From an uncultured Prevotellaceae bacterium (GTDB taxonomy: Bacteria > Bacteroidota > Bacteroidia > Bacteroidales > Bacteroidaceae): a stretch of 64,000 nucleotides of DNA. The stretch is from assembly GCA_947168395.1 (NCBI GenBank), contig CAMVLT010000007.1:1-64000 (forward strand), given 5' to 3'. Positions 37,210-54,662 of the stretch are shown here, piece after piece. A program made the position numbers and the translations under genes. Each line of letters opens with the position of its first letter. Positions within the stretch are counted from its first letter, which is position 1. The notes below the pieces were generated by a model. That model ran no database searches, had not been told where the DNA came from, and saw only the letters and a program-made list of their open reading frames with translations.

Positions 37210-40092
37210 TTATAGGTACGACAAATACAGGTAATTGGTTTGGGCAGGATATTCGGCTGCGAGGGTGTCAATCTGGTTGACAGTAGGAACGACATCGAAC
37301 TCCTTACGCCAGGAGCGAACTGTGAGTCCAGCCTGCTCCATGCTCATGCGGCCTTCGAGACCGAGGGCGCGGCCTATCTGGAAATCGGAGAAGCCATAGA
37401 CCTTGGCCTCGCGAAGAAGGTTGACGAACTCGGGAGCTTCGAGGTATTCCAGCAACTCGGTGTTGTCCATAAACTCAATGAACTCCGAGACCTGTGCAAA
37501 CTGCTTTAGGCGCTGGTCGATGTCGACGATGTGCTTCAGCTTCTGCAGGAACCAGCGGTCAATCATCGTCAACTGATGAATTTGCTCGACACTATAACCA
37601 ATCTTCAGGGCCTTCGATACCACGAAGATGCGCATATCCGTAGGCTCGTGCAACGACTTGGCTATATCCTTGATCTTGATTTCGTGATTTTCTACGAATC
37701 CATGCATGCCCTGCCCTATCATTCGCAAGCCCTTTTGCAGAGCTTCCTCAAACGTGCGGCCGATGGCCATCACCTCGCCCACACTCTTCATCGACGAGCC
37801 GAGCTCACGCTTCACGCCGTGGAACTTCGTCAGGTCCCAACGGGGAATTTTAACTACCACGTAGTCGAGGGCAGGCTCGAAGAAGGCAGAGGTAGTCTTG
37901 GTGACTGAGTTCTTCAGTTCGAACAGCCCATAGCCCAAGCCCAGCTTGGCGGCGACAAAAGCCAGCGGATAGCCCGTTGCCTTCGATGCCAACGCCGATG
38001 AGCGCGACAGGCGGGCATTAACCTCGATGACGCGGTAGTCCTCGCTGTTGGGGTCGAGGGCGTACTGCACGTTGCACTCGCCCACGATACCGATGTGGCG
38101 GATAATCTTGATGGCCAGTTCGCGGAGTTTGTGGTACTCGCTATTGCTGAGCGTCTGCGACGGAGCCACGACAATCGACTCGCCAGTATGTATGCCCAGC
38201 GGGTCGAAGTTCTCCATGTTACAGACGGTGATGCAGTTGTCGTAACGGTCGCGCACCACCTCGTACTCTATCTCCTTCCAGCCACGCAGCGACTTCTCGA
38301 CCAGCACTTGCGGCGAGAACGAGAAGGCCTCCTCCGCCTGCACCAGCAGTTCCTCCTCGTTATCGCAGAAACCACTGCCCAGACCGCCAAGGGCGTATGC
38401 GGCACGTAGGATGACGGGGAATCCCAGTTCGTGGGCAGCCCGCTGCACCTCCCCGACAGTTGCGCACGCCTCGCTCTTGATGGTCTTCACGCCAATCTCG
38501 TCGAGACGCTTCACGAACAGGTCGCGGTCCTCGGTGTCAATGATGGCCTGAACGGGTGTGCCCAGCACGCGGACGCCGTATTTCTCCAGCACACCTTTCT
38601 GATATAGTTCCACGCCACAGTTCAAGGCGGTTTGCCCGCCAAACGAGAGCAGAATGCCGTCGGGCCGTTCCTTCTCGATAACGCGCTCCACAAACTCAGG
38701 CGTCACGGGCTGGAAGTAAACCGTGTCGGCCACGCCTTTGGATGTCTGCACCGTAGCAATATTGGGATTTATCAGCACGGAGTGAATGCCCTCCTCCTTT
38801 AATGCCTTCAGGGCCTGTGCACCGCTATAGTCGAACTCGCCGGCCTGACCTATTTTCAGGGCGCCAGAGCCAAGGATCATAATCTTCTTATAAGCCGCCC
38901 CAAGCCCCTCCCAAGGAGGGGATGTTTGATTACCAATATTAGCAGTAATTTCAGCGGAAATATGTTTTTCAACATCCCTCCCTTTGGGAGGGCTTGGGTG
39001 GGCTTTCAGCAATTTTACGAATTCATCGAACATCCATTCCGTATCAGTAGGTCCTGAGCAGGCTTCCGGATGAAACTGTGCCGACATCCAGGGATTCGTC
39101 TTGTGGCGGATGCCTTCGTTCGAGCCATCGTTCATGTTCACAAAGAGCGGTTCCCAGTCGGCCGGCAATGTTTTATCGTCCACTGCATAACCGTGATTTT
39201 GGGATGTAATGAAGCACTGTGTCGTGCCCACTCGCTGCACAGGCTGGTTGTGTGAGCGATGGCCGTACTTCAGCTTGTATGTCTTAGCCCCAGCAGCACG
39301 TGCCAGCAGCTGGTTGCCAAGGCAGATTCCCATACACGGGCGGACGGCCTTGTCTTCTAAGAATGTGCGTATATGTTCCACCGTCTTGCTGCATTGTTCG
39401 GGGTCGCCTGGGCCATTAGCCAGAAACAAGCCATCGAACTCTAACTGGTTGAAGTCGTAGTCCCAAGGCACACGAACCACCTCGATGCCGCGACGTATCA
39501 GGCAGCGGATGATGTTGGCCTTCACGCCGCAGTCCACGAGCACCACCCGCTTCCCAGCACCTTTATTATATGTAATGACCTCCTTGCAGCTCACCTTCTC
39601 CACCCAATTTACTGAGCCATAGTCCTCCTGTTCTGTATGCTGCGACAATGTCGCAGCCCCATCAACAATAATTTTCCCCATCATCACGCCACTCTCCCTC
39701 AGAACTTTGGTCAGGCGACGGGTATCGACGCCCGTAATGGCTGGAATCCTTTCGCGTTTCAGCCATGAGGCCAGCGACTCCTTCGCATTCCAGTGTGAAT
39801 ATGTCTCGCTGTAGTCGGCCACAACAAGTGCCTTGGGATGAATACGTTCGCTCTCCATAAACAATGGCAGACCGTCGGTGCCTAAACCGGTATCGGGTAC
39901 CCCGTAGTTGCCAATCAGCGGAAAGGTTGTCACCAGTATCTGACCGGCGTAGCTGGGGTCTGTCAGGCTCTCCGGATAGCCCGTCATGGCGGTGTTGAAT
40001 ACCACCTCGCCTGACGTTCCTTGATCGTAGCCAAACGACCAGCCGCAGAACTCTGTGCCATCTTCGAGTATCAGTTTTGCTTCTCTCATCAT
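37210..40092 (-). CDS. fused CarA - truncated CarB (N-terminal half) carbamoyl-phosphate synthase
   Basis: CarA (FCGWSFGYDQGTSGEVVFNTAMTGYPES, GICLGNQLLARAAGAKTYKLKYGHRSHN) then KKIMILGSGALKIGQAGEFDYSGAQALKAL...ending TLAAEYPAQTNYLYLSYL*; start taken as MREAKLIL, ORF-track start is 40125. Confidence 0.88.
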   Translation of the reverse strand: MMREAKLILEDGTEFCGWSFGYDQGTSGEVVFNTAMTGYPESLTDPSYAGQILVTTFPLIGNYGVPDTGLGTDGLPLFMESERIHPKALVVADYSETYSHWNAKESLASWLKRERIPAITGVDTRRLTKVLRESGVMMGKIIVDGAATLSQHTEQEDYGSVNWVEKVSCKEVITYNKGAGKRVVLVDCGVKANIIRCLIRRGIEVVRVPWDYDFNQLEFDGLFLANGPGDPEQCSKTVEHIRTFLEDKAVRPCMGICLGNQLLARAAGAKTYKLKYGHRSHNQPVQRVGTTQCFITSQNHGYAVDDKTLPADWEPLFVNMNDGSNEGIRHKTNPWMSAQFHPEACSGPTDTEWMFDEFVKLLKAHPSPPKGRDVEKHISAEITANIGNQTSPPWEGLGAAYKKIMILGSGALKIGQAGEFDYSGAQALKALKEEGIHSVLINPNIATVQTSKGVADTVYFQPVTPEFVERVIEKERPDGILLSFGGQTALNCGVELYQKGVLEKYGVRVLGTPVQAIIDTEDRDLFVKRLDEIGVKTIKSEACATVGEVQRAAHELGFPVILRAAYALGGLGSGFCDNEEELLVQAEEAFSFSPQVLVEKSLRGWKEIEYEVVRDRYDNCITVCNMENFDPLGIHTGESIVVAPSQTLSNSEYHKLRELAIKIIRHIGIVGECNVQYALDPNSEDYRVIEVNARLSRSSALASKATGYPLAFVAAKLGLGYGLFELKNSVTKTTSAFFEPALDYVVVKIPRWDLTKFHGVKRELGSSMKSVGEVMAIGRTFEEALQKGLRMIGQGMHGFVENHEIKIKDIAKSLHEPTDMRIFVVSKALKIGYSVEQIHQLTMIDRWFLQKLKHIVDIDQRLKQFAQVSEFIEFMDNTELLEYLEAPEFVNLLREAKVYGFSDFQIGRALGLEGRMSMEQAGLTVRSWRKEFDVVPTVNQIDTLAAEYPAQTNYLYLSYL
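38894..39003. repeat. inverted pair of 33-bp GC-rich palindromic elements in the carA-carB linker (class II)
   Basis: Arms 38894-38926 and 38971-39003; encodes SPPKGRDV...NQTSPPWEGLGAA. Confidence 0.85.
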
Positions 40093-40102
40093 CAGTTTAT
40101 TG

Positions 40103-41908
40103 TTATTTTTTCTGTTTGGTGTCAATGTAGTCTACAAAGGCGGCGTTGCAGAGCCGTGTACCGCCAGGCGTAGGATAGTGGCCGGTGAAATACCAGTCGC
40201 CCGGGTGGTTGGGGCAAGCCTCGTGCAGGCCTTCAATGCTCTGGAATACCAGTTCGATGGGGGCCTGCATACCCTTCGGGCGCAGCATCTCCACAATCTT
40301 CCGGTTGATTTCCTCGACGGTGAAAGGCTCGTAGAGCGCACGGACATGGTTCTCTGTTTGAGGGTCGTGCTTGCAGGCCAGATAGGTGTCGTTAACCAGT
40401 TGCCACAGACCGCGCTCCTCAATAAGTGCCATCGTAGCTCGGAAAGCGCAAAACTCCTCCAGTCGAGCCATGTCGATGCCGTAGTAGTCGGGATAGCGTA
40501 TCTGCGGCGAACTGCTTACCATCACAATCTTCTTGGGATGCAGGCGGTCGAGAATCTTGAAGATGCTCTCCTTCAGAGTTGTGCCACGCACTATCGAGTC
40601 GTCTATTATCACGAGGTTGTCCTCGTAGGGTCGCAGCGAACCGTAGCTGATGTCGTAGACGTGGGCAGCCAGGTCGTTGCGCTCGCTGTTGTCGGCAATA
40701 AAGGTACGCAGCTTGATGTCTTTCCATACCACCTTCTCCGTGCGCACTTCTCCGTGAAGTTTGAACTTCGTTCGAGCCTGCTCACGCTCTGGAATCTGAG
40801 CAAGCTCTGATTCCTCTCGCTTAATCGCAGCCTTGCGAAAGCCGTCGGTCATGCCATAGAAGGCCACCTCGGCTGTATTGGGGATATATGAAAATACAGT
40901 ATTGGTTACATCATTGTCGATAGCTTTCAGGATGGCGAGCGTCAACTGCTCGCCCAGCCGCTTACGCTCCTGATAGATGTCGCGGTCGGAGCCGCGACTG
41001 AAGTAGATGCGCTCAAACGAACAGGCACTCAGCTTCTGGGCGGGCATAATCTGCTCCAGATGGCTCTCGCCGTTACGGCGGACAATGAGCGACTCGCCAG
41101 GCCGCAGCTCACAGATGTCCTCAGTCTGCAGGTCAAAGGTTGTCTGCAATACGGGGCGCTCGCTGGCAACGGCCACCATCTCATCGTCGCGATAGTAGAA
41201 TGCCGGACGGATGCCCCACGGGTCGCGAACGGCAAACATCTCGCCCGAGCCCGTCAGACCGCACATCACGTAGCCGCCGTCGTAGTGCTCCATCGTCGTT
41301 CGCAGCACGTTAGCCATTTCTACGTGGTTGTCAATATAGTCGGTGATGTCCGTGCCCTGCAAACCCTGCTCCTTGGCGATGGCATACAGGCGCTCCACCT
41401 CGCGGTCGAGCCGGTGGCCCATCAGTTCGAGGGTGATGTACGAGTCGCCATAGATACGCGGCGACTGTCCCTGTGAGGTCAGGAAACGGAAGACCTCGTC
41501 AATGTTGGTCATGTTGAAGTTGCCACACAGACAGAGGTTCTTCGCCCGCCAGTTGTTGCGGCGCAGGAAGGGATGCACATACTGCAGTCCGCTCTTGCCC
41601 GTCGTCGAATAGCGCAGATGGCCCATATAGAGTTCGCCAGCCATCTTTTCGTTCACACGACTAAAGATTTCGGTAATGGCATCCTTGCCTTCAGCCTTCT
41701 CACGGAACATGTACTCCGTGCCTGGCTCTTTGTCCAGACTCACCGAGGCGATACCAGCACCCTCCTGACCACGGTTGTGCTGCTTCTCCATCATCAGGTA
41801 TAGCTTGTTGAAGCCATAGACCCACGTGCCATACTTCTGGGCGTAGTAGTCCAGCGGTTTCAAGAGGCGAATCATCGCCACGCCACACTCATGCTTCAGC
41901 TGTTCCAT
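40103..41908 (-). CDS. amidophosphoribosyltransferase-like class II amidotransferase
   Basis: MEQLKHECGVAMI (N-terminal Cys after short propeptide), QHNRGQEGAGIA, VIIDDSIVRGTTLKES PRPP motif. Confidence 0.85.
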   Translation of the reverse strand: MEQLKHECGVAMIRLLKPLDYYAQKYGTWVYGFNKLYLMMEKQHNRGQEGAGIASVSLDKEPGTEYMFREKAEGKDAITEIFSRVNEKMAGELYMGHLRYSTTGKSGLQYVHPFLRRNNWRAKNLCLCGNFNMTNIDEVFRFLTSQGQSPRIYGDSYITLELMGHRLDREVERLYAIAKEQGLQGTDITDYIDNHVEMANVLRTTMEHYDGGYVMCGLTGSGEMFAVRDPWGIRPAFYYRDDEMVAVASERPVLQTTFDLQTEDICELRPGESLIVRRNGESHLEQIMPAQKLSACSFERIYFSRGSDRDIYQERKRLGEQLTLAILKAIDNDVTNTVFSYIPNTAEVAFYGMTDGFRKAAIKREESELAQIPEREQARTKFKLHGEVRTEKVVWKDIKLRTFIADNSERNDLAAHVYDISYGSLRPYEDNLVIIDDSIVRGTTLKESIFKILDRLHPKKIVMVSSSPQIRYPDYYGIDMARLEEFCAFRATMALIEERGLWQLVNDTYLACKHDPQTENHVRALYEPFTVEEINRKIVEMLRPKGMQAPIELVFQSIEGLHEACPNHPGDWYFTGHYPTPGGTRLCNAAFVDYIDTKQKK

Positions 41909-41909
41909 A

Positions 41910-44988
<3,079 letters not shown>

Positions 44989-45021
44989 ATTCTATCTTAC
45001 ATTTATATATTCTTTGATAAA

Positions 45022-45054
45022 GCCCCCTCCCCATCCGAGGAAGGAGAGGGGGGA
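45022..45054. repeat. intergenic GC-rich palindromic element
   Basis: GCCCCCTCCCCATCCGAGGAAGGAGAGGGGGG between amtB and the OM barrel gene. Confidence 0.5.
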
Positions 45055-45068
45055 ACACCTGGCTAAGA

Positions 45069-45773
45069 TTAAGGTTGCAGTGTAAAACCGAGAACCAGGT
45101 AGGCTTTCTGCGAGCAGGGGTTGCCAGTCACCTGTCCGAAGATGGGAACAGAGAACGAGTCGGTCACTTTGATGTCCTTCGTGGCCCGTAGCGACAGGTT
45201 GGTGACAGCGAATCCCGTTGCGCCGTAGAAGTCGGTGGCAAAAGGGACGGCACCGGCCGTAGCAGTCCAGTCGACTGTCGCGAGTCGGAATGGGACGCTG
45301 GCCTCGACATAGCTGCTGTAGGCCCGCTTGCCGTCCTTGTTTAAGCCGTCGTTACCGGCGAAGTTGGTGAACCATTGCAATGAAGCAAAGCCGAAGTCAT
45401 AGCCGATGTTGGCTTCAAACACGTGGTTCGTCCCGTGGGCGTCGTACTTGAAGTAGCGATTGTCGGGGTCGAGTCCGGCGTTGAACCAGTAGTCGGTCAC
45501 GCCGATGGTCAGTCCGCCGATGGTGTAGCCGAGCGTCAAGTCAAACTCCTTCGTGTCGGCAGGATCAGTCAATCCGTAGCTGCCCCAGGCCGTCAGCGAC
45601 AACCCTTTGTATCCTACGCCGAGGGTCGGCTGCAGCGCCACGCTGCCCAAGTCCTGACCGCGCCAGATGTAACTGCTCACGATGTCACCACTAATTGTTG
45701 TCTCAATCTTTTCCTGTGCAAGGGCGGTGCTGCTAAGCACCATGCCCATTGCCAATATAACAATCTTTTTCAT
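45069..45773 (-). CDS. outer-membrane beta-barrel/TorF-like putative porin
   Basis: Signal peptide; ETTISGDIVSSYIWRGQDLG...; alternating amphipathic strands. Confidence 0.75.
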   Translation of the reverse strand: MKKIVILAMGMVLSSTALAQEKIETTISGDIVSSYIWRGQDLGSVALQPTLGVGYKGLSLTAWGSYGLTDPADTKEFDLTLGYTIGGLTIGVTDYWFNAGLDPDNRYFKYDAHGTNHVFEANIGYDFGFASLQWFTNFAGNDGLNKDGKRAYSSYVEASVPFRLATVDWTATAGAVPFATDFYGATGFAVTNLSLRATKDIKVTDSFSVPIFGQVTGNPCSQKAYLVLGFTLQP

Positions 45774-45803
45774 ACCTTTTTCACCTTTTTTATTTTATTA
45801 CCT

Positions 45804-47057
45804 TTAGTTATAGCAAGCCTCGCCATGTTCATAGATGTCAAGACCTTCCTCTTCGATTCGCTTGTCCACACGGAGGCCGTGCAGCTTCTTAATGCTATAG
45901 AACAGGACAAAACCGCAGGCGGCAGCCCAAAGGTCGATGACCAATATGCCGAAGCACTCAGCACCGAAGAATCCCCAGCCGTGACCATAGAAAGCGCCGT
46001 TCGATGTAGATAGCAGACCTGTCATCAGTGTGCCGAGAATACCGCAGACGCCATGCACACTCGAAGCACCGACAGGGTCGTCGATATGCAGACGGTGGTC
46101 GATGAACTCGATGGCATAGACCAGCACCAATCCACAGACAAGTCCGATGATGACAGCACCGAAGGGCGATACAAGGTCGCAGCCAGCAGTGATGCCTACA
46201 AGACCTGCCAATACACCGTTCAGAGTCAGCGAGAGCGACGGCTTACCATACTTCAGCCAGGTCAGGAACATCGTGGCCGTACCGCCGGCTGCGGCAGCGA
46301 GGTTGGTGGTCAGAAACACGTGGCTGATGGCGATGCGGTTCACTTCGCCGCTGGCTGCCAGCTGAGATCCCGGGTTGAAACCGAACCAGCCGAGCCAAAG
46401 GATAAACACACCCAGCGCCGCCATCGTCAGGTTATGGCCAGGAATAGCGCGGCTCTTGCCGTCCTTGGCATATTTGCCAATACGAGGACCGAGTGCCATC
46501 GCACCAATCAGTGCCAATACGCCACCAACGCTGTGTACGATGGCTGAGCCGGCAAAGTCGTGAAACACATCGCCGAAGGTGGTCATCATAAACCCGTCTT
46601 CGGCATCGTTGCAAAGCCAGCCGCCTCCCCACGTCCAGTGGCCCTCAATGGGATAGATGAACAATGAGATAACAGCGCTGTAAATCAAGTACATCGAAAA
46701 CTTGGTGCGCTCAGCCATAGCTCCGCTGACAATCGTTGCCGAGGTGGCGCAGAAGACGGTCTCAAAAATCAGGAAGCCTTCTACGGGCAGGTCGCCCTTG
46801 TAGAATGAGAGGTCGCCCCAGTTGGGAGCACCGATGAAGCCAGCACCCTCGCTGCCGAACATGAATCCGAAGCCGAGGAAGAAGAACAACAGCGAGCCGA
46901 ACATGAAGTCGACGAAGTTCTTCATCAAGATGTTGGCCGTGTTCTTGCCTCGCGTAAAGCCGGCCTCACACAGCGCGAAGCCCGGCTGCATCCAGAAAAC
47001 CAGCATGGCTGCCAATAGCATCCATACGGTATCGAGTGATAATCCTATTTCGTTCAT
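45804..47057 (-). CDS. amtB: ammonium transporter (second paralog)
   Basis: MQPGFALCEAGFTRGKNTANILMKN, GSAIVHSVGGVLALIGA, SSVHGVCGILGTL; start at MNEIGLSLDTVWML. Confidence 0.95.
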   Translation of the reverse strand: MNEIGLSLDTVWMLLAAMLVFWMQPGFALCEAGFTRGKNTANILMKNFVDFMFGSLLFFFLGFGFMFGSEGAGFIGAPNWGDLSFYKGDLPVEGFLIFETVFCATSATIVSGAMAERTKFSMYLIYSAVISLFIYPIEGHWTWGGGWLCNDAEDGFMMTTFGDVFHDFAGSAIVHSVGGVLALIGAMALGPRIGKYAKDGKSRAIPGHNLTMAALGVFILWLGWFGFNPGSQLAASGEVNRIAISHVFLTTNLAAAAGGTATMFLTWLKYGKPSLSLTLNGVLAGLVGITAGCDLVSPFGAVIIGLVCGLVLVYAIEFIDHRLHIDDPVGASSVHGVCGILGTLMTGLLSTSNGAFYGHGWGFFGAECFGILVIDLWAAACGFVLFYSIKKLHGLRVDKRIEEEGLDIYEHGEACYN

Positions 47058-47092
47058 ATCTTTAAAGTCTTTGTGTTGTTGTGTTATTCTTA

Positions 47093-47440
47093 TTACTTTT
47101 TGTCTCTCAATACGGTGTCGCCATTCTCGCCCGTGCGGATGGACCATGTGTCAATCATGTCGCTCACGAAGATGCGACCGTCGCCAATCTCACCCGTGTG
47201 TGCCACCTTCAGGATGACCTTCACCGTCGGCTCCACAAACTGGTCGCGGCAGACGATGGTCAGTGCCACGCGCTCTATCACGTCCGTCGAGTACTGCACG
47301 CCACGATATATCCTTTCCTGTCGGCTCTGGCCGATGCCGTGGACGTTGTGGTACTCAAACCAGTCGATGTCCGACGCGAGCAGTGCCTCCTTGACCTCCT
47401 CGAACTTGGTCTTGCGGATAATTGCTTCAATCCTTTTCAT
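47093..47440 (-). CDS. P-II family nitrogen regulatory protein
   Basis: MKRIEAIIRKTKFEEVKEAL..., VEPTVKVILKVAHTGEIGDGRIFVSDMIDTWSIRTGENG. Confidence 0.95.
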   Translation of the reverse strand: MKRIEAIIRKTKFEEVKEALLASDIDWFEYHNVHGIGQSRQERIYRGVQYSTDVIERVALTIVCRDQFVEPTVKVILKVAHTGEIGDGRIFVSDMIDTWSIRTGENGDTVLRDKK

Positions 47441-47713
47441 ACTTTTTACCTTTTTAATTAATACTTACGTGACATCTTGCAAGATTTCGGCGGCAAAGGT
47501 ACGGCGATTCTTGGAAAAAAGCCGCATATAATTCCAACTTTGCATCAACAAAATTCGGCGAAATGACAAAGTGTAAAGCACGGTGTATGGCGAACGGGTT
47601 GTTTGATTGCAATTTGCCGCAGAAACTATCGTTTACAACGCAGAGTGTTACTTGTGCGCGGTTTCAGGGTAAATAAATGTCACGAATAGTATTGTTTTTC
47701 TATCTTTTTGCAT

Positions 47714-47722
47714 TACCTTTGC
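47714..47722 (+). promoter_or_regulatory. -7 promoter element TACCTTTGC upstream of gltB
   Basis: TTG-N19-TACCTTTG spacing upstream of gltB. Confidence 0.65.
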
Positions 47723-47739
47723 ACCCGAAATCGAGATAA

Positions 47740-52389
<4,650 letters not shown>

Positions 52390-52411
52390 AAAAAGGCAAA
52401 AAAGTAAAGAT

Positions 52412-53767
52412 ATGGGAAATCCGAAAGCATTTTTAGAGATACACCGCCAGGAGGCGGGCTACCGTCCGATTCACGATAGAATCCACGACTTCGGCGAGGT
52501 GGAGCAGACACTCAACACGCACCAGCGCCGCGAGCAGGCCTCGCGATGCATGGACTGCGGCGTGCCCTTCTGCCACTGGGCCTGTCCGTTAGGCAACAAG
52601 GCGCCCGAGTGGAACGACGCCCTCTATCGTGGCGACTGGGAACGGGCCTTCCGCCTGCTCGCGTCGACCAACCCATTCCCCGAGTTCACCGGCCGCATCT
52701 GTCCCGCCCTGTGCGAGAAGGCCTGCGTGCTGAACCGCTTCAACCACGAGCCGACCACCAACCGCGAGGACGAGTGCGCCATCATCGAGGGCGCCTTCCG
52801 CGAGGGCTACATCCAGCCCCGCGTGCCCCAGAGAAACGGCCGGCACGTGGCCGTCGTCGGCGCCGGACCAGCCGGCCTCGCCTGTGCCGACGCCCTCAAC
52901 CAGATGGGCTACACCGTCACCGTCGTCGAGCAGAACGAGGCCGCCGGCGGCCTGCTGCGCTACGGCATCCCCAACTTCAAGCTGAACAAGGCCATCATCG
53001 ACCGCCGCATCCGCCTGATGCAGCAGGAAGGCATCGCCTTCCGCTACGGCGAAGCTGTCCCGTCTGTTGCTGTATCACAGCAACTTACGCAACAGTACGC
53101 CGCCGTAGTCCTCGCCACCGGCACACCCACCGCCCGCGACCTCCGCATCCCCGGCCGCCAGCTTCGCGGCGTCCACTTCGCCCTCGAACTGCTCGCCCAG
53201 CAGAACCGCGTCCTCGCCGGCATCGAGTTCACGAAGGCCGACCGCATCACCGCCCGCGACAAGGACGTCCTCGTCATCGGCGGCGGCGACACCGGCTCCG
53301 ACTGCATCGGCACCGCCCACCGCCAGGGCGCCCGCTCCGTCACCCAGATCGAAATCATGCCACGCCCGGTGGAGGGCCCCGACGACCCGCAGAACCCGTG
53401 GCCCAACTACCCGCGCACGCTCAAGACCACCTCAAGCCACGAGGAGGGCTGCACCCGCCGCTGGAACATCAACACGCTGGAGTTCCTCGGTGAGAACGGC
53501 TCCCTGACCGGCGTCAAGGTGCAGGAGATAGACTGGAAACCTAATCCCGACGGTGTTCGCCCCGTCATGGTGGAGAAGGGCGACCCCTACGTCATCAAGG
53601 CCGAGCTGTGCCTCCTGGCCATGGGATTCCTCAAGCCCGAGCACCCCGCCTACCCCGAGAACGTCTTCCTCTGCGGCGACGCCCGGAACGGCGCCTCGCT
53701 CGTCGTCCGCGCCATGGCCAGCGGCATCGAGACCGCCAAGAAAGTAAACGAATACCTATGCAAATGA
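52412..53767 (+). CDS. gltD: glutamate synthase small subunit
   Basis: [58 protein letters not shown]. Confidence 0.97.
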   Translation: MGNPKAFLEIHRQEAGYRPIHDRIHDFGEVEQTLNTHQRREQASRCMDCGVPFCHWACPLGNKAPEWNDALYRGDWERAFRLLASTNPFPEFTGRICPALCEKACVLNRFNHEPTTNREDECAIIEGAFREGYIQPRVPQRNGRHVAVVGAGPAGLACADALNQMGYTVTVVEQNEAAGGLLRYGIPNFKLNKAIIDRRIRLMQQEGIAFRYGEAVPSVAVSQQLTQQYAAVVLATGTPTARDLRIPGRQLRGVHFALELLAQQNRVLAGIEFTKADRITARDKDVLVIGGGDTGSDCIGTAHRQGARSVTQIEIMPRPVEGPDDPQNPWPNYPRTLKTTSSHEEGCTRRWNINTLEFLGENGSLTGVKVQEIDWKPNPDGVRPVMVEKGDPYVIKAELCLLAMGFLKPEHPAYPENVFLCGDARNGASLVVRAMASGIETAKKVNEYLCK

Positions 53768-54648
53768 GAATCCCCTTCACCAAAATGCACGGCTGCGGCA
53801 ACGACTACATCTACGTCGATGCCATGCAGCATCCCATAGCCGACCCAGCCCGCGTCGCCATCGCCTGGAGCGACCGCCACAAGGGCATCGGCTCCGACGG
53901 CCTCGTCCTCATCGACCGCAGCCCCGTCCCGGAGGCCGACTACGCCATGCGCATCTTCAACGCCGACGGCTCCGAGGCCATGATGTGCGGCAATGCCTCG
54001 CGCTGCATCGGCAAGTACCTCTACGAGAAGACCCACCCCTGGCCCCTCCCTGTGAGGGAAGGAAATGGATACCAAGAGACCGAGATACGCTTGCTTACCC
54101 TTTCAGGCATCAAGACCCTCTATCTACGCATTGTCAACGGTATCGTCGAGTCCGTCACCGTCGATATGGGCGAACCCGTCTTCGAGGACGAGTCGCAGTT
54201 CCTGGCTGGTCGCAGTCAAGGGCACGGCACGTTCGTCTCGATGGGCAACCCCCACTACGTCATCTTCACCGACGATGTGCATCAGGTGGCCGAGACGGGC
54301 CGTAAACTTGAGCACCATCCGGCTTTCCCCCAGCGCTGCAACATCGAGTTTGCCTGCGTGCAGGCTGACGGCAGCATCCGCACCCGCGTCTGGGAGCGTG
54401 GCAGCGGCATCACCCAGGCCTGCGGCACCGGCGCCTGCGCCACCGCCGTCGCCGCCTGCCTCACCGGTCGCGCCGGCCGCACCAGCGACATCGTCATGGA
54501 CGGCGGCACCCTCCACATCGAGTGGCGCGAGGCCGACCGCTCGGCCGAAGGACGCTTTTTCCAAAAGAACCACGTCTACATGACCGGCCCCGCCGCCTTC
54601 GTCTTCGACGGCGAAATCGACGTCCCCGAAATTATCAATTGTCAATGA
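53758..54648 (+). CDS. dapF: diaminopimelate epimerase
   Basis: [51 protein letters not shown]. Confidence 0.95.
   Translation: MQMRIPFTKMHGCGNDYIYVDAMQHPIADPARVAIAWSDRHKGIGSDGLVLIDRSPVPEADYAMRIFNADGSEAMMCGNASRCIGKYLYEKTHPWPLPVREGNGYQETEIRLLTLSGIKTLYLRIVNGIVESVTVDMGEPVFEDESQFLAGRSQGHGTFVSMGNPHYVIFTDDVHQVAETGRKLEHHPAFPQRCNIEFACVQADGSIRTRVWERGSGITQACGTGACATAVAACLTGRAGRTSDIVMDGGTLHIEWREADRSAEGRFFQKNHVYMTGPAAFVFDGEIDVPEIINCQ
54030..54072 (+). repeat. class I GC-rich palindromic element inside dapF
   Basis: GACCCACCCCTGGCCCCTCCCTGTGAGGGAAGGAAATGGATACC; encodes [14 protein letters not shown]. Confidence 0.85.
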
Positions 54649-54662
54649 TCAATTAGAAAAAT

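Noticed and set aside
40103-41908. Considered glucosamine-fructose-6-phosphate aminotransferase
   Set aside because: C-terminal PRPP-binding motif VIIDDSIVRGTTLK indicates a phosphoribosyltransferase, not SIS domains.
52546-53493. 315-aa plus-strand ORF in another frame of gltD
   Set aside because: Arg/Pro/His-rich out-of-frame translation; gltD frame has clear homology.
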